Positions 18,150 to 27,271 of a DNA stretch of 64,000 nucleotides are shown here, one piece after another. Position numbers and translations under genes: made by a program. Below the pieces are notes generated by a model that made no database searches, was not told the origin of the DNA, and was given only the letters and a program-made list of their open reading frames with translations. How positions within the stretch are numbered: the stretch's first letter is position 1; every line of letters begins with the position of its first letter. Source of the stretch: Chitinophagaceae bacterium. Lineage in GTDB: Bacteria; Bacteroidota; Bacteroidia; Chitinophagales; Chitinophagaceae. The DNA lies in assembly GCA_016715365.1 (NCBI GenBank), contig JADKAM010000004.1, positions 248,001 through 312,000 of the forward strand, read 5' to 3'.

Positions 18150-19046
18150 ATGATAACGATTAAAAGATCTTTTATTGCCCTCTTTTTACTAACTGTGGTT
18201 TTCAGCAGTTGTAAAAAAGCAGAATATAACATTGGCGATATTATTACACCAACCGGGCTTGCTCTTAATACAGTAGTGGTGGGCACCGATGCTGCCAATC
18301 CGTTTGGTAACGGTACCGGTAAAGTAGATATTACGGTAACTGCAGCCAATGCATTAAGTTATAAAATAGATTTTGGTGATGGAACTGCCCCGCAACTGGT
18401 ACCTACCGGTGTTATTCAATACCGCTACGGAGCGCCGGGTACAGCCGAGTATAACATTACCGTAAATGCCATTGGAACAGCGGGTGTGATGAGTACGATC
18501 ACCAAAAAAGTAAAAGTGTTTGTTAACTTTCAGATACCGGCAGCTATTTTACAAAGCCTTACCAATGGTTCATCCAAAGTATGGCAAACAGACCATGATG
18601 CTCCCGGTCATTTTGGAGTAGGTGCAGCATCTGAGTTTTTTGCCAATTATTATGCTGCCACTCCCAATTCAAGAGAAGCCTGTGCTTATGACGATGATAT
18701 CACTTTCTCTAAAGATGCCAACGACAATGTAAAAATGTCTATCGATAATAAAGGAGCTTCATTTTCTATTGGTGCAGCTACCACTTTTTATGGATTTGGC
18801 GGCGGTGATGGTTGCTATGCCATCAATACCGGTGGTTTAAAATCGCTGATATTTATGGATGCAACTTCAGCCTCTACACCGGCACAGTCTACCAGGATAC
18901 AGTTTACCGTACCCGGTAATGGCATCATCAATTTTGGAACCGGCGGAACTACCTACGAAATATTATCTATAACCGATACGCAGGTTCATTTGCGCAACAT
19001 CGGTGCTGATGGCAATTCGTGGTATCAAAAACTAATTAAAAAATAA
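18150..19046 (+). CDS. PKD-domain surface lipoprotein of the glucan locus
   Basis: The 298-residue protein has a lipoprotein signal (MITIKRSFIALFLLTVVFSSC), one PKD domain (about 40-125, with YKIDFGDGTAP and YRYGAPGTAEYNITV) and a C-terminal all-beta domain beginning KVWQTDHDAPGHFGVG and ending SWYQKLIKK. This last domain often accompanies PKD modules in SusCD loci that target laminarin-like glucans (family knowledge), where it is taken as a second glycan-binding protein. It lies 18 bases after the previous gene and 5 before the GH16 gene. No enzyme motif is visible. Confidence 0.75.
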   Translation: MITIKRSFIALFLLTVVFSSCKKAEYNIGDIITPTGLALNTVVVGTDAANPFGNGTGKVDITVTAANALSYKIDFGDGTAPQLVPTGVIQYRYGAPGTAEYNITVNAIGTAGVMSTITKKVKVFVNFQIPAAILQSLTNGSSKVWQTDHDAPGHFGVGAASEFFANYYAATPNSREACAYDDDITFSKDANDNVKMSIDNKGASFSIGAATTFYGFGGGDGCYAINTGGLKSLIFMDATSASTPAQSTRIQFTVPGNGIINFGTGGTTYEILSITDTQVHLRNIGADGNSWYQKLIKK

Positions 19047-19051
19047 GGAAC

Positions 19052-20113
19052 ATGAGTTTAGCTAAAAATATAACCACGCTGGTTTTTCTTTTTATTGTAT
19101 TAATAAGCTGCAGTAAAGGAAACTCCGGTACCGGTACCGGCACCACACAAACAGCGCCTACCAACCTGGTGGTTACTGCAACACCCAGTACCGATGGTAG
19201 TGGTAATGTAGCATTTACCGCCACCGCCACCAATGCCGTTTCTTATATTTATGAATATGGCAATGGCATTATTGAAACAGTGCCCGGAGGTTTGGTTACT
19301 TACCGTTATACCACGGTGGGCAATATCACTTACTCGGTAAATGTTACTGCTAAAAGCAGCTCTGGATTAAGCATCAGTAAATCTGTACAGGTAACTGTAA
19401 ACACAGCAGGTGGTGGCGCACCTGTGCTGGTGTTCAGCGATGAGTTTAATACCAATGGCGCACCCGACCCGGCCAAATGGGGTTACGAAACCGGCACCGG
19501 CAGCGGTGGCTGGGGTAACAATGAACTGCAGTATTATACCAGCCGGCCCGAAAACGCCATCGTACAGGGCGGTGTTTTAAAGATCATTTCGCTTAAAGAA
19601 AATTATATGGGCAGTGCCTATACATCGGCCCGTTTATTATCTAAAAATAAATATTCGTTCAAATACGGCAGGATAGAGGTGAGGGCCAAATTCCCAACGG
19701 GTGTTGGTACCTGGCCTGCAGCCTGGATGCTGGGTGATAATATAGGTGCGGTGGGCTGGCCAGCCTGTGGCGAAACAGATATTGTTGAACACCTGGGCAG
19801 GGATCTGAATAAGATCTACGGCACCTTGCATTATCCCGGCCGTTCCGGCGGTAATGCCGATGGTGCTACCATTATGATACCCGATGCCACAACAGCATTT
19901 CATACCTATGCGGTTGAGTGGTCGGCAACAAGCATAAAAATTTATGTTGATGCCCAGTTGTTTCATACAGTAGCCAATTCAGCAGCTTTGCCATTTAATC
20001 AAAACTTTTTCATCTTATTAAATATGGCCATGGGCGGCAATTTTGGGGGTGCAGTTGACCCCGCATTTAACAGCGCCACTTTTGAGGTTGATTATGTAAG
20101 GGTGTATCAATAA
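19052..20113 (+). CDS. GH16 endo-beta-glucanase (laminarinase-like), lipoprotein with PKD domain
   Basis: GH16 enzymes cut beta-1,3 or mixed beta-1,3/1,4 glucans inside the chain with retention of configuration. The protein has a lipid-attachment Cys20, a glycine/threonine-rich linker, a PKD-like domain (about 36-117) and a GH16 domain (about 125-353). The catalytic motif is GETDIVEH with Glu241 as nucleophile, Asp243 as helper and Glu246 as acid/base; W237 and the GGWGNNELQYY stretch are also family hallmarks. It has the extra residue (E-x-D-x-x-E) of the laminarinase branch rather than the lichenase form. As a surface lipoprotein it would start depolymerisation outside the cell. It ends the tight susC operon. 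Confidence 0.92.
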   Translation: MSLAKNITTLVFLFIVLISCSKGNSGTGTGTTQTAPTNLVVTATPSTDGSGNVAFTATATNAVSYIYEYGNGIIETVPGGLVTYRYTTVGNITYSVNVTAKSSSGLSISKSVQVTVNTAGGGAPVLVFSDEFNTNGAPDPAKWGYETGTGSGGWGNNELQYYTSRPENAIVQGGVLKIISLKENYMGSAYTSARLLSKNKYSFKYGRIEVRAKFPTGVGTWPAAWMLGDNIGAVGWPACGETDIVEHLGRDLNKIYGTLHYPGRSGGNADGATIMIPDATTAFHTYAVEWSATSIKIYVDAQLFHTVANSAALPFNQNFFILLNMAMGGNFGGAVDPAFNSATFEVDYVRVYQ

Positions 20114-20117
20114 GAAT

Positions 20118-20199
20118 ATTTCACGCAGCGGTAACAGGGGAGCAGGGTACGCAGTGATTTCTCTGTTTTCTCCGCTCCTCAGCGAACCCAGCGTGAAAT
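20118..20199. repeat. Extragenic palindrome of the TTTCACGC...GCGTGAAA type
   Basis: ATTTCACGC at 20118-20126 is answered by GCGTGAAAT at 20191-20199, with GCAGCG/ACGCAG-like words between. It separates the GH16 gene from the GH3 gene and may form an RNA hairpin at the end of the susC operon. A relative lies at 22915-23070. Confidence 0.6.
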
Positions 20200-20336
20200 T
20201 AATTTAAACATGGTTTGTAAAATGAGTTATTACAAGCAGTTAGTTTACTCATTTAGCAATCATTATTAAGCGGATCGTATTCACTTATCCAGGTAGATAC
20301 CTCCGCTTTTTTATTTACTATCTTAAGTTTTAAATT

Positions 20337-22634
20337 ATGATAAACCTCAGTATACCTAAAACAGCAGGTTGCCTGCTAATAATTTGCCTGGTTCACATAA
20401 ATTCAATTGTTAAGGCACAAAACAGCGTAAAGGAGCCGGTTGTCCAGGAAGAGAAAATAAATTCCCTGCTGCAAAAAATGACCCTGGAAGAAAAAGTGGG
20501 ACAAATGAACCAGTACAACGGCTTTTGGGAAATAACCGGTCCTGCACCCAAGGATGGTGATGCTAAGAAGAAATACGATCACCTGCGCAAAGGCATGGTA
20601 GGTGCCGTATTAAATGTAAAAGGCACCGAAAACGTACGCAAACTACAGGAGATAGCCGTAAAAGAAACCCGACTGGGTATTCCACTTTTATTTGGATACG
20701 ATGTAATACACGGACACAAAACCCTTTTTCCCATACCACTGGGTGAAGCAGCCAGCTGGGACCTTGCAGCCATTGAAACATCGGCACGTACTGCTGCTAT
20801 TGAAGCTTCGGCCGCCGGTATCAACTGGACCTTTGCACCCATGGTGGATATTACCCGTGATGCCCGCTGGGGAAGGGTAATGGAAGGGGCAGGGGAAGAT
20901 ACTTACCTGGGAACAAAAATAGGTCTTGCCCGTATTAAAGGTTTCCAGGGCGATGACCTGGCGGCCAATAATACCATAATTGCCTGTGCCAAGCATTTTG
21001 CCGGTTATGGATTTGCTGAGGCAGGGCGTGATTATAACACCGTTGATGTAGGCACATCAACCCTGTACAATACCATTCTGCCGCCCTTTAAAGCAGCAGT
21101 AGAAGCCGGTGTACAAACCGTAATGAACTCTTTTAACACCCTTAACGGTGTACCGGCAACCGGCAATAAATGGCTGCAACGCGATATTTTAAAAGATGCC
21201 TGGAAGTTTAATGGCTTTGTTGTATCTGACTGGGGCTCGGGAATGGAAATGATTGACCACGGCTTTGCCGCCAACCTGAAACAGGTTGCTGAGCAAAGCG
21301 CCAATGCCGGCAGCGACATGGATATGGAATCTTACGCCTATGTAAACCACCTGAAAGAACTGGTAGAAACCGGTAAAGTAGATATTAAACTGGTGGACGA
21401 CGCCGTAAGACGCATATTAAGGGTAAAATATAAGCTGGGTTTGTTTGATGACCCTTATAAATATTGCGATGCCGCCCGTGAAAAAGAGCTAATTTACAAC
21501 CCGGCACATGCTGTGGCAGCGCTGGATGTAGCCAAAAGGTCAATAGTATTATTAAAAAACACATATGTAAAGGGTAGTGGCCGGCCCTTGCTGCCATTGG
21601 CTAAAAACCAGCAGAAAATCGGGGTTATTGGCGCCCTGGCTAACGATAAGAACAGTCCGTTGGGTAGCTGGCGCATTGGCAGCGATGATAACACAGCCGT
21701 TTCGGTATTGGAAGGGCTAAAAAAATACAGCAGCAACCTAACTTATGCCAAAGGAGCCGACCTGGCCATTGGTAAAACCGACTTTATTAATGAGGTAAAG
21801 ATAAACGAAACTGACACCAGTGGATTTAAAGAAGCTATTCAATTAGCCAGTAATTCTGATATGGTAATCATGGTGTTAGGTGAACACGGATTTCAGAGCG
21901 GGGAAGGCCGCAGCCGTACCAAATTAAACCTGCCAGGTGTTCAGCAGCAGCTTTTAGAAGCCGTGTATGCGGTTAATAAAAATATTGTTTTGGTACTTAT
22001 GAACGGAAGGCCGCTGGCTATTACCTGGGCCGATGAAAACATACCATCCATTGTAGAAACCTGGCAACTGGGCAGCCAAACCGGACATGCCATTGCACAG
22101 GTATTATATGGCGATTACAACCCATCGGGTAAACTGCCCATGACTTTTCCACGTAGTGTAGGACAAGTGCCTGTTTATTACAATACCCTAAACACCGGCC
22201 GCCCGGGCCCAAAACCCGAAGTCTTCTGGAGCCATTATGGCGATGAAAGCAATAAACCCCTGTACCCGTTTGGCTTTGGCTTAAGCTATACCAGCTTTGC
22301 TTACAGCAACCTGGTAATAAATGATGCCAATCCGGCTGCTGTTAAAGTAACAGCAACAGTTACCAATACCGGCAAACTGGATGGTGAGGAAGTAGCCCAG
22401 TTATATATGCGGGATAAAGTAGCCAGTGTGGTAAGGCCTGTTAAAGAGTTAAAGGGTTTCAGCAAGTTTAGCCTGAAGGCCGGTGAGGCACGGCAGGTAT
22501 CATTTACCTTAACCGCAGCCGAACTTGGTTTTTATGATAATACAGGAACTTTTGTACTGGAGCCAGGTGATTTTGACCTAATGATTGGCGGCAATTCGGT
22601 GGAAGGGGTAAAAGGGAGCTTTACACTTAAATAG
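20337..22634 (+). CDS. bglX: GH3 beta-glucosidase, periplasmic
   Basis: GH3 glucosidases release glucose from the ends of beta-gluco-oligosaccharides. The 765-residue protein has a signal peptide ending VKAQ, the N-terminal TIM barrel with KHFAGYG and the nucleophile Asp298 in GFVVSDWGS, a second alpha/beta domain with the probable acid/base Glu523 in GFQSGEGRSRT, and the C-terminal fibronectin-III-like domain (GEEVAQLYMRD, PGDFDLMIGGNS). Order and length match BglX. It is separated from the GH16 gene by 223 bases and a palindrome, so it may have its own promoter, but its job of finishing GH16 products in the periplasm fits the locus. Confidence 0.94.
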   Translation: MINLSIPKTAGCLLIICLVHINSIVKAQNSVKEPVVQEEKINSLLQKMTLEEKVGQMNQYNGFWEITGPAPKDGDAKKKYDHLRKGMVGAVLNVKGTENVRKLQEIAVKETRLGIPLLFGYDVIHGHKTLFPIPLGEAASWDLAAIETSARTAAIEASAAGINWTFAPMVDITRDARWGRVMEGAGEDTYLGTKIGLARIKGFQGDDLAANNTIIACAKHFAGYGFAEAGRDYNTVDVGTSTLYNTILPPFKAAVEAGVQTVMNSFNTLNGVPATGNKWLQRDILKDAWKFNGFVVSDWGSGMEMIDHGFAANLKQVAEQSANAGSDMDMESYAYVNHLKELVETGKVDIKLVDDAVRRILRVKYKLGLFDDPYKYCDAAREKELIYNPAHAVAALDVAKRSIVLLKNTYVKGSGRPLLPLAKNQQKIGVIGALANDKNSPLGSWRIGSDDNTAVSVLEGLKKYSSNLTYAKGADLAIGKTDFINEVKINETDTSGFKEAIQLASNSDMVIMVLGEHGFQSGEGRSRTKLNLPGVQQQLLEAVYAVNKNIVLVLMNGRPLAITWADENIPSIVETWQLGSQTGHAIAQVLYGDYNPSGKLPMTFPRSVGQVPVYYNTLNTGRPGPKPEVFWSHYGDESNKPLYPFGFGLSYTSFAYSNLVINDANPAAVKVTATVTNTGKLDGEEVAQLYMRDKVASVVRPVKELKGFSKFSLKAGEARQVSFTLTAAELGFYDNTGTFVLEPGDFDLMIGGNSVEGVKGSFTLK

Positions 22635-22658
22635 TTGAGATGTAAGTTTTTAAAAAAA

Positions 22659-22853
22659 TTATTGTTTTCTGTATGTCCAGTTGCAGCCGGCTGTACTATG
22701 AGACGCACAGTAAGACTGTATATCATCTTCCGAGCCACAATAGTTTTCCAGGTCATTACCCAGGCAATCACTGATAACCCAGCATTTATTCTTATTACAG
22801 GATGTGGTGGAAACAAGGGTTACCAAAGCAAATACAAATAAGATCTTTTTCAT
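22659..22853 (-). CDS. Small cysteine-rich lipoprotein
   Basis: A 64-residue protein with a clear lipoprotein signal (MKKILFVFALVTLVSTTSC). The mature part of about 45 residues holds five further cysteines (KCWVISDC, YCG, YCASHSTAGC) after the lipidated one. Pairs of disulphides in the periplasm are likely. I do not recognise the family. It is convergent with the GH3 gene, 24 bases away, and has no partner on its strand. Confidence 0.7.
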   Translation of the reverse strand: MKKILFVFALVTLVSTTSCNKNKCWVISDCLGNDLENYCGSEDDIQSYCASHSTAGCNWTYRKQ

Positions 22854-22914
22854 GATATTTTTTTAAGAGGGAACTTTAGCAAAATATACAAATAAAGATA
22901 ACAATGTTCATTGA

Positions 22915-23070
22915 TAAAAACACGGATTGATAGAAACACGGATGACACGGATCGGTACAGGTTAAATACGGATAAATTCTGTATTTAGTAGATTCACGCC
23001 GGGAACGCCGGGGGCAAAGAAAACAGAGATACTTTGCGGCCTCCTCATCTTTGCGTGCTCTGCGTGAAAT
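22915..23070. repeat. Composite extragenic repeat (ACGGAT words and a TTTCACGC palindrome half)
   Basis: The left part has repeated CACGGAT/ACGGAT words (22919-22975). The right part (23001-23070) reads on the minus strand as ATTTCACGCAGAGCACGCAAAG..., ending GGCGTGAATC, an imperfect palindrome of the same class as 20118-20199. It probably has no coding role. Confidence 0.55.
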
Positions 23071-23948
23071 AAAAAAAGGGGCCAAAGTAGAAACTTAGCC
23101 CCGTTAATCCAATATCCTATGAAAAACCAGTTAAATGAGCTGGTTAATTGAAACACAAAATTGATGCTTTACAGTTGATCCATTGTTATATAATTACCTG
23201 TAAATCATACATAATTCCCCTTAAATTACCCGGTTCATCATTTTAGAGCAGGAATTATTATTGGCGGAAAAGTGATCGGGAAAACTAAAGTTAAATAGAA
23301 CTTCAAACGGTTAAATTATATTCAAATGCAAAATGGTAAAGGTCAGGCGGGAACGAATGAACAGCAAGGCGATGAATCTTCGCAGACAGTGTAATGAACA
23401 TAAACCATTATGTGAAGAATGTTCAGGCAATAACTATGCGTCCTGATAAAAAGTTCCAGGCGTTGGAAGCAGGGGCTTTTAAAAGCAACATCTAAAAACC
23501 ATTAAATTCATCTTGGCCAGGGGGCGTAACTTCTTACAGGGAGTATATAGATATAGTATTCAAAATAGTCTATTTAACATAATGTTAATTATAAGTAAAT
23601 TGTTTGATTGTAACTAATTGATTTTCAATATAAAAACTTGCATATAACCGTATGTTATGTTAAACAGGCTCCCGATTCGGCTTTCTGGTTTTTGTACACT
23701 ATATGTATCAGGCTGAAATTAAGATCCCTAAATAATTATCAAAACTATCTAAAAAATATAAAACAGCTTTTCAAAAAAGCCAGCGCTAAGGCCGGCTGTA
23801 TAATAGATAAAACTTACGCTGTTTTCGGATCCTCACAGGATTTTAATATTTGTGCTTTGCCACGCAAGGTTCAATTGTATAAATGGTAAATTTATTTGAT
23901 GAGTTAAAACTTTCGTCTACTTTAGCTATACCTAAACAATCAAAATAA
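23071..23948. other. Long intergenic stretch, 878 bases, no convincing gene
   Basis: The stretch is AT-rich. A short frame at 23333-23446 (37 codons) reads ...RRQCNEHKPLCEECSG, a C-x2-H/C-x2-C pattern like the start of an HNH or zinc-ribbon protein; it could be a remnant. An 83-codon frame at 23638-23889 lacks a good start and any protein-like pattern and I do not accept it. A small hairpin AGCC...GGCT lies near 23779. The last 60 bases before 23949 are the likely leader of the hydrolase gene. Confidence 0.5.
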
Positions 23949-25361
23949 ATGAAATCAATAACCATCCAGCTCTTGTTAATTTTGATCTTTCCTTTTGCTG
24001 TGAATTCACAAACAATAAAATTACATTCATCAGCGGGTTATATAAATACCAAAGATTCTGTACGGCTTTTTTACAGGTTTACCGGCGAAGGAAAAGATAC
24101 CATTGTTGTGTTTCATGGTGGTGGATTTGGTTCCGCCTACCTTGTTCCTGATTTAACACCACTGGCAGCACATCATACACTTTTATTTTTTGACCAGCCG
24201 GGCACCGGTTTCTCTTCTGTTGTAAGTGATACTGCAAGACTGAACATTAACCAGTTTGTTCAGGATGTTGAAATTTTGAGAAATCATTTTGGTATGGATA
24301 AAATGAAAGTGCTTGCTCACTCCAATGGCGGATTAATGGTTGGCTATTATGCAACCATCCATCCCGGTAAAATAGAATCAATGATTCTTATAAACCCGTC
24401 AGCAGCTTCTCAAAAATGGCAAAATTTAAATCGTTTTGACAGTACATCACAACTTATTTTAAAGCAAAACAGGAAAATTTACAGGTCGGCACCCGCTGAC
24501 ACTGTAAAAGCGTGCTGGGACTATTATGCAGTATGGGCCCGTGGAAAATTTCCAACGCCTCTTCATGCAAGACGAATGTGGGGTGATGTGTGTGATTGTA
24601 ATCAACAAAACTTATTGAGCCCCTTTTTATTTTATCCACTCCTGTCCATGGGCAAATGGGATATTACTGCTCAACTTTCAGCAGTAAAAGCAAGAACACT
24701 TATTATTGGTGGCGACAAAGATGAAACCCCGGTTGGAGTATGGGAAGAATGGAAAAATAGTTTACCAAACAGCCAGTTGCTGATCATTAACGGAGCAGGA
24801 CACTTACCCTATGTAGATAACCCAGCTGTTTTTTTTACAGCTGCAGAACAGTTCCTTCAAAATAAGTGGCCAGATAATTCAGTGCTGCCTGCAAAATCTG
24901 CCGGAATAGTTTTTGCAACAGACGAAAAAGGTTCGGCTTACCTGAAAGCAAGAGCGGCAGTAATTAATGTAGAAAATGAGCTTGTAAGATTAATTAATAA
25001 AGCAGCATGGGACAGTGTGGCGGCAATATATGTAACAGATGCCACCATTTTGGCACCCGGTGCACCACCGGTAACAGGACATAAAGCCATTGCAGGTTTT
25101 TGGCATACGGTTTCAATACGGGGAATGCACACAATTGAATTACAGTTTATTGATCTTGAACAAAGTGGTGACAAGTTAATTGCAAGAGGAAAATATGTTA
25201 TGAACAATAAGCAAAATGAAATCATTGACATTGGAAAGTTCATGGCAGTTTACACGAAAGAAAAAAATAAGTGGCGCTTGCAAACAGATATGTTTAATAC
25301 AAGTATGGAAACACGCTCACCGGTTGAAGTACCTGATTATTTAACATTGCCAAAGAACTAA
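23949..25361 (+). CDS. Secreted alpha/beta hydrolase fused to a DUF4440 (SnoaL-like) domain
   Basis: After the signal peptide (MKSITIQLLLILIFPFAVNSQ) comes an alpha/beta hydrolase of the proline-iminopeptidase type: oxyanion HGGG (56-59), FFDQPGTGFS, nucleophile Ser125 in AHSNGG, and catalytic His285 in NGAGHLPYVDNP. From about residue 330 to the end a separate domain follows with the DUF4440/SnoaL cone-fold pattern (VAAIYVTDATILAPG, GHKAIAGFW, KNKWRLQTDMFN). In this phylum DUF4440 proteins are usually free-standing; fused here, the domain may shape substrate choice or dimerisation (inference). The protein should be periplasmic. The substrate is unknown. Confidence 0.82.
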   Translation: MKSITIQLLLILIFPFAVNSQTIKLHSSAGYINTKDSVRLFYRFTGEGKDTIVVFHGGGFGSAYLVPDLTPLAAHHTLLFFDQPGTGFSSVVSDTARLNINQFVQDVEILRNHFGMDKMKVLAHSNGGLMVGYYATIHPGKIESMILINPSAASQKWQNLNRFDSTSQLILKQNRKIYRSAPADTVKACWDYYAVWARGKFPTPLHARRMWGDVCDCNQQNLLSPFLFYPLLSMGKWDITAQLSAVKARTLIIGGDKDETPVGVWEEWKNSLPNSQLLIINGAGHLPYVDNPAVFFTAAEQFLQNKWPDNSVLPAKSAGIVFATDEKGSAYLKARAAVINVENELVRLINKAAWDSVAAIYVTDATILAPGAPPVTGHKAIAGFWHTVSIRGMHTIELQFIDLEQSGDKLIARGKYVMNNKQNEIIDIGKFMAVYTKEKNKWRLQTDMFNTSMETRSPVEVPDYLTLPKN

Positions 25362-25481
25362 TATAAATAGAAACAATACGCTTGCTAAAACCCCGCTGAA
25401 ACAACAGCAGCCGAAGCGTTAAAGCGTTAATCAACAGCAACGGTAAAAATGTATATATTTATTAAACAAAACCCTTGTAAA

Positions 25482-25982
25482 ATGAAAAAAATAATTTTTG
25501 TACTGTTATTTGGGCTGCTGTCTGGTATTTCTATTGCTCAAAATTTACCAGACTATGATGCCATTAAACTGGATAAAAAAGAAGATTTCAATGCAACTGC
25601 AGATAGTGCAGCTTTACAGGCATCCAACTTTCTTTTTTCAACACCGCTGGATAAAAATAACCTGGACAGGTTAAAATCAATTCAATATATTATTAGATGG
25701 ATGACGGGTACACCCGATTATAGTTTTACGCTGGACGAACAGGCAACAAAATTTGCAAAAAAAAATGATGACCTGTTAAGCCAATTCATGGCTGCCATGA
25801 CAAAATATGCTTTAGAGAATAAAGCAGATGCCAAAGATCAGAATAAAGTAAAACTGAATGCAGTAAAACTGATCATTGCCTATGTAAAAGACGAAAAAAA
25901 TAAGGTAAAACTAAATGCTGAGCTGAAAAAGGCAATTGAAGCTGATGACAAAGGGCAACTTTCAGCATACCTGAAAATCTAA
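25482..25982 (+). CDS. Secreted helical protein of unknown function
   Basis: I start at the ATG at 25482, which gives the signal peptide MKKIIFVLLFGLLSGISIAQ; an upstream in-frame ATG at 25449 adds 11 residues that do not fit a signal. The mature part of about 146 residues is lysine- and alanine-rich and largely helical by composition (LSQFMAAMTKYALENKADAK, NAVKLIIAYVKDEKNK). Similar small periplasmic proteins are common in this phylum but have no known role. It follows the hydrolase gene by 120 bases and no conserved motif is visible. Confidence 0.7.
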   Translation: MKKIIFVLLFGLLSGISIAQNLPDYDAIKLDKKEDFNATADSAALQASNFLFSTPLDKNNLDRLKSIQYIIRWMTGTPDYSFTLDEQATKFAKKNDDLLSQFMAAMTKYALENKADAKDQNKVKLNAVKLIIAYVKDEKNKVKLNAELKKAIEADDKGQLSAYLKI

Positions 25983-26065
25983 CAATTTCGTCCCCCATAT
26001 CGGCTCATGTTCTTTTCAGGCGAGTTTCTGCATGAACTGTAACATCACCTGAAAAAATAATCAAC

Positions 26066-26497
26066 ATGTACGAACTGGTAAAAAAGAAAAATATCGGGCT
26101 TAGAATTTTAATTGGCATAATCATATTATTTGCAATAACCCAGACATTAAAATTCTTTCTGCGGGAACCTGCTCTGAATATTAATGATGAGTTGGTAAAA
26201 ACAGCCAATGAAATAAATAAGCATGTGCCCATTGTTATTGACAGTTTAACAACTTTTGATAATGTAAATGCACTAAAAGGAAATACACTTCAATACAATT
26301 ATACCCTTAATATTGAAAAAAATGAGGTAGACTCTGCAAAATTGATTGAATTTTCCAGGGTAAATTTGATCGAACAATTAAAAAAGAATCCCAAAGCAGC
26401 TTATTTTAAACAAAGTGGTATTACGATCCAGGCAAACTATGCCGATAAGAATGGGATACAAATTTGTAAGATTGTTGTATTACCCAATGAATATTAA
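26066..26497 (+). CDS. Single-span membrane protein of unknown function
   Basis: The 143-residue protein has one N-terminal membrane helix (about 10-30, IGLRILIGIIILFAITQTL) and a soluble domain outside. The domain has alternating strands and helices (HVPIVIDSLTTFDNVNA, NTLQYNYTL, GITIQANYADKNGIQICKI). This outline is like small periplasmic domains that bind a partner protein, but I do not recognise a named family. It lies 83 bases after the previous gene on the same strand. Confidence 0.65.
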   Translation: MYELVKKKNIGLRILIGIIILFAITQTLKFFLREPALNINDELVKTANEINKHVPIVIDSLTTFDNVNALKGNTLQYNYTLNIEKNEVDSAKLIEFSRVNLIEQLKKNPKAAYFKQSGITIQANYADKNGIQICKIVVLPNEY

Positions 26498-26802
26498 TTT
26501 TCATTCTTAGCCGTAGTTGGAGTTACTACTCAAATTACTAAACTGTAGTTATATCTCAAGCCGTCGTTGTGCTTCCACGCCAACGACCGAAGCCTGGCTA
26601 TAGCAGGCAAGTTTTCCGCCGCCGCTGTGGTGTCCCCTATTCACCCGCAAGCAAATGACAACGGCATAAAGTAACCATGAGCAGAATCATCTTTTATAAT
26701 TCCGTCTTTTTTTTAAATTGCCTGTTATTGGTTGTTTATTATCCTTTGCAGGCAATATAAAACGAATGATATTTAACCGGCTTTTTTAAAACGTTTCAAT
26801 AC
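26498..26802. other. Intergenic stretch with a short palindrome
   Basis: No gene is visible. GTCGTTG at 26563-26569 and CAACGAC at 26581-26587 form a 7-base inverted repeat inside a more GC-rich patch (26555-26660) that differs from the AT-rich surroundings. It may be a remnant of an extragenic repeat. Confidence 0.45.
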
Positions 26803-27201
26803 ATGAAAAGGCTTATAAATATTTGCTTATTACTAACTTTCCTGCTCGGTTATTTAGAATGGGGTAAAACGCATAGCTTGTTTATTTTCCAGGGAGAAGC
26901 CGAAATTATTTTAAAAGCAACAAATGATTTCAAATCAATACTGCATCCATTAATTTTATTGCCATTCTTAGGACAAATACTATTATTGTATACTGTTTTT
27001 CAACCCGTAGTAAGCAGGCGTTTAACCCTGGCAGGATTAGCCTGTTTAAGTGTACTTATGTTATTGCTGTTTATTGTTGGTCTGCTTACGCTCAATCTTA
27101 AAATAACCTGTTCAACTTTACCTTTTATAATAACAGGTATTTTTGCAATAAGGTACAACAGAAATAATATGCAGAAGCCTACAAACACCGGCGGCTCTTA
27201 G
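26803..27201 (+). CDS. Small integral membrane protein of unknown function
   Basis: The 132-residue protein has four hydrophobic segments (about 3-20, 46-66, 74-95, 98-118). Between the first two lies a polar loop, GKTHSLFIFQGEAEII. A charged C-terminal tail, RYNRNNMQKPTNTGG, is probably cytoplasmic. The type is common in this phylum without an assigned role. It has 305 bases of spacer on the left and 70 on the right. Confidence 0.65.
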   Translation: MKRLINICLLLTFLLGYLEWGKTHSLFIFQGEAEIILKATNDFKSILHPLILLPFLGQILLLYTVFQPVVSRRLTLAGLACLSVLMLLLFIVGLLTLNLKITCSTLPFIITGIFAIRYNRNNMQKPTNTGGS

Positions 27202-27271
27202 AAAAATATTTATATATAGAAACAGTGCTTTACGAAACACCCGCTGAAACACAATTTTTCATTGTTGCATT

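Noticed and set aside
23638..23889. 83-codon open frame in the gap before the alpha/beta hydrolase
   Set aside because: No good start signal, odd composition and no protein-like pattern; the region is full of short palindromes.
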